DNA of 64,000 nt from Monodelphis domestica. Lineage: Eukaryota; Chordata; Mammalia; Didelphimorphia; Didelphidae. A model generated the notes under the pieces. That model was not told the origin of the DNA. It did no database searches and saw only the letters and a program-made list of their open reading frames with translations. The stretch is taken from NCBI RefSeq assembly GCF_027887165.1, contig NC_077234.1:190920465-190984464 (forward strand), in the 5' to 3' direction. Shown one piece after another: positions 62,150-64,000 of the stretch. Numbering within the stretch: the stretch's first letter is position 1; the number at the start of each line of letters is the position of its first letter. The position numbers and the translations under genes are program-made.

Positions 62150-64000
62150 CTACACCTCCTCATTTCCCAAGATGGCAGATAGCATGATATAGGTTGTATA
62201 TGTGTTATTCTATAATGCATATTTGCATGTTCATATTGCAAAAGATACATATCACTTAGACTAGAAAAAATTTAATGGAGGAATGCTTCAATCTGACTTT
62301 ATGTTTTGTCAGTTCCTTCCTTAGCAGCGGATAACCCTTTCCATTAAGAGTCTTTGGAATTGGCCTTGATCTTTATATTGCTGATAATAGTTAAATCATT
62401 CATAGTTAATCATTATACTTTATGCAACATTTTCCTAGTTTTGCTCATTTTACTTTGAATCACTTCATATAGGTCTTTTTGTGATAATCTTGTTTGTCAT
62501 TTTTTATGACTTTTTAATGTATTTCAATGCAATCATAAGCCACAACTTCTTCAGCCATTCTCCAATTCATGGACATCTATAGATATTTTTGTACAAGTAG
62601 GTTTTTGCCCCCTCTATTCTTTTTTTTTTTTTTTAATACAGACCTTGCCTCTCCATGTGAGATAATTTATCTTCAGTTTTCTCTCCTTTTCTCTCTCTTT
62701 TTTTATCCCTTGATATTGTTTTCCTTTTTATTTCTTTTTTTGGATATCATTCTATCATATTAACTTATTCCCTACTCTCTATGTATGTTGCTGTTTACTG
62801 CCCTAATAGTGAAAAATTTCATAAGCATCTCTTATTTCTTAAGTATCCTAAGTAATTTAAGTGCCTTAGTTATTTCAAGTGTCATAGATATCTTTTTTTT
62901 TTTAAACCCTTACCTTTTGTCTTGCAGTCAATACTGTGTATTAGGTTGTCTTAGATATCTTAAGTATCTTAGTTATCACCTTTTGTAGTAATTCAACCAG
63001 TTTAACCCCATTGTTTCCCTTTATTACCTTAAGTATCTTAAGTGCTTTAAGTATTTCTTTTATTATGTATATCTTAACTATCCTAGTTGGGTTAGCCCCA
63101 TTGAATTCCTTGAGATTTTTTTTTCTTTTCCTTTTACCATTTATGCTTCTCTTAAGGATTGAATTTCATCATGGATTCTTCTTTTCACCTATGGTCCCAT
63201 CATCAGCAAAGACTAGAATTCATCTCTTTCATTAATTGTGCCTTTCTCCCCCAGGAATATTATGTTTAGGTTTATTTAGTAGGTGATTGCCTTGTGGAAT
63301 ATCAGTTCCTTTCTTTTCAGTCTTTTGATGTAGAAGCTGCTGGGTCCTATGTAATCCTGACTCTGGCCCCAGAATATTTGAATTGTTTTGTTTTCTTTCT
63401 CTTCTCAATATTTTCTCCTTGGCCTAGTAGTTCTGGAATTTGGCTATAATGTTCCTGGGTTTGTTAAATATGACAGTTTTAGGTGGTGGTGGTAGATTCT
63501 TTCAATTTTAATTCTTCCTTCTTATTCAAAAAACATTAGGGAAGTTCTCCATGATAATTTTTTACAATATTGTGTTCTGGATTTTTTTCTAATCACTATT
63601 TCCAGGAAGTCCAAAAGTCCAGGATTCTTAGTTTATCTTTTTCCAATCAGATACTTCAGGTTTTTTTCCTATTGTTTTCATTTTTTCCTGCTATCTTAGG
63701 GTGTCATTGGCTTTCATTTGTCCAATTCTAATTTTTAGGGAGTAATTTTTTTTTTCTTTGAGAATTGGAACTTCCTTTTTCATAGAGCTATTCTCTTGCT
63801 CATAGTTTTGTATTTCCTTGTCTTTAGGAATCGATTTTCATCACTAAGTTTTTACTCTAAGCTACTTACTTTTTCCATTATTTCCTTTGTAATTTTTCTT
63901 CTTGAAGCTTTTCAAGTTTATTTTAGATTTGATATCCTTTCATATTTGCCTTTGAGTTTTCCACATTTCTGTTTTTGCATTGCTGCCCTCTTCTGAGGTT
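62150..64000 (-). mobile_element. Old L1 with most of ORF2 deleted, running out of the window
   Basis: The antisense 3'UTR and ORF2 end occupy about 62150-62620 ('cacaacttcttcagccattc', 'ccaattcatggacatc'). A spacer-like AT and pyrimidine-rich region follows to about 63120. ORF1 then runs to the window edge, including the RNIIAKFQ-type C-terminal block near 63430-63450 and the RRM start near 63600. The 5' end lies beyond 64000. Confidence 0.75.
62830..63090. repeat. Worn ladder of CTTAAGTATCTTAAGT-like units
   Basis: Variants of 'cttaagtatcttaagtg' recur about ten times at irregular spacing (for example 62838, 62855, 62968, 63030 and 63046). They are broken by a SINE head at about 62898-62950 ('aacccttaccttttgtcttg' followed by 'cagtcaatactgtgtatta'). 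Confidence 0.6.

Overview
This is a gene-poor, AT-rich, CpG-poor stretch of a mammalian genome, almost certainly marsupial. The evidence is the repeat content. The L1 elements encode a marsupial-type ORF1p and carry an unusually long, purine-rich spacer between ORF1 and ORF2. There are many MIR/CORE-type and tRNA-derived SINEs, abundant L2/CR1-type LINE ends, hAT (Charlie-like) and Tigger/Kanga-like DNA transposon remnants, and degenerate LTRs. No intact host gene was recognised. The species (opossum-like or Australian marsupial) cannot be settled from the sequence alone.

Layout. 1-3.0 kb: a probable RTE-type LINE relic, then unassigned sequence. 3.0-9.6 kb: a near full-length, fairly young sense L1 with 15-bp target-site duplications, two promoter-like repeats in its 5'UTR, a frameshifted ORF1 and a damaged ORF2. 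9.6-16.5 kb: SINE and L2 debris, a 1.1-kb antisense L2/CR1 LINE, a 146-bp young truncated L1 with perfect 15-bp duplications, and a 375-bp TTTC/TTCC microsatellite. 16.6-18.4 kb: an antisense L1 5' half split by an LTR. 18.4-22.7 kb: L2, SINE and Tigger/Kanga-like pieces. 22.8-27.8 kb: an old antisense L1 interrupted by an LTR, a (CT)n tract, a hAT element and an L1 tail. 28.2-34.1 kb: an old sense L1 carrying a hAT element (with a short telomeric-type repeat) in its 5'UTR and a RALY processed pseudogene inside ORF1. 34-38 kb: SINEs and unassigned sequence. 38.2-42.2 kb: an antisense L1 with intact ends but two internal deletions. 42.8-47 kb: L2, SINE and L1 pieces. 47-52 kb: two copies of a ~355-bp LTR-like repeat plus a degenerate ERV 3' end with its LTR. 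53.8-54.9 kb: two L1 tails facing each other. 55.0-55.8 kb: an unidentified coding-like relic. 57-60 kb: nested L2/CR1 and SINE pieces. 60.4-62.1 kb: an MFAP1 processed pseudogene running directly into a same-strand L1 3' tail. 62.15-64 kb: an antisense L1 that leaves the window.

The features do not form a pathway. The common thread is L1 retrotransposition. L1 inserted itself repeatedly, copied at least two host mRNAs (RALY and MFAP1), and the resulting L1 bodies served as landing sites for LTR, hAT and retrocopy insertions. No previously undescribed functional system was found. The points most worth a second look are the L1 5'UTR repeats with an antisense ORF, the conserved long inter-ORF spacer, the doubly deleted L1, the MFAP1-L1 junction and the unidentified relic at 55 kb.
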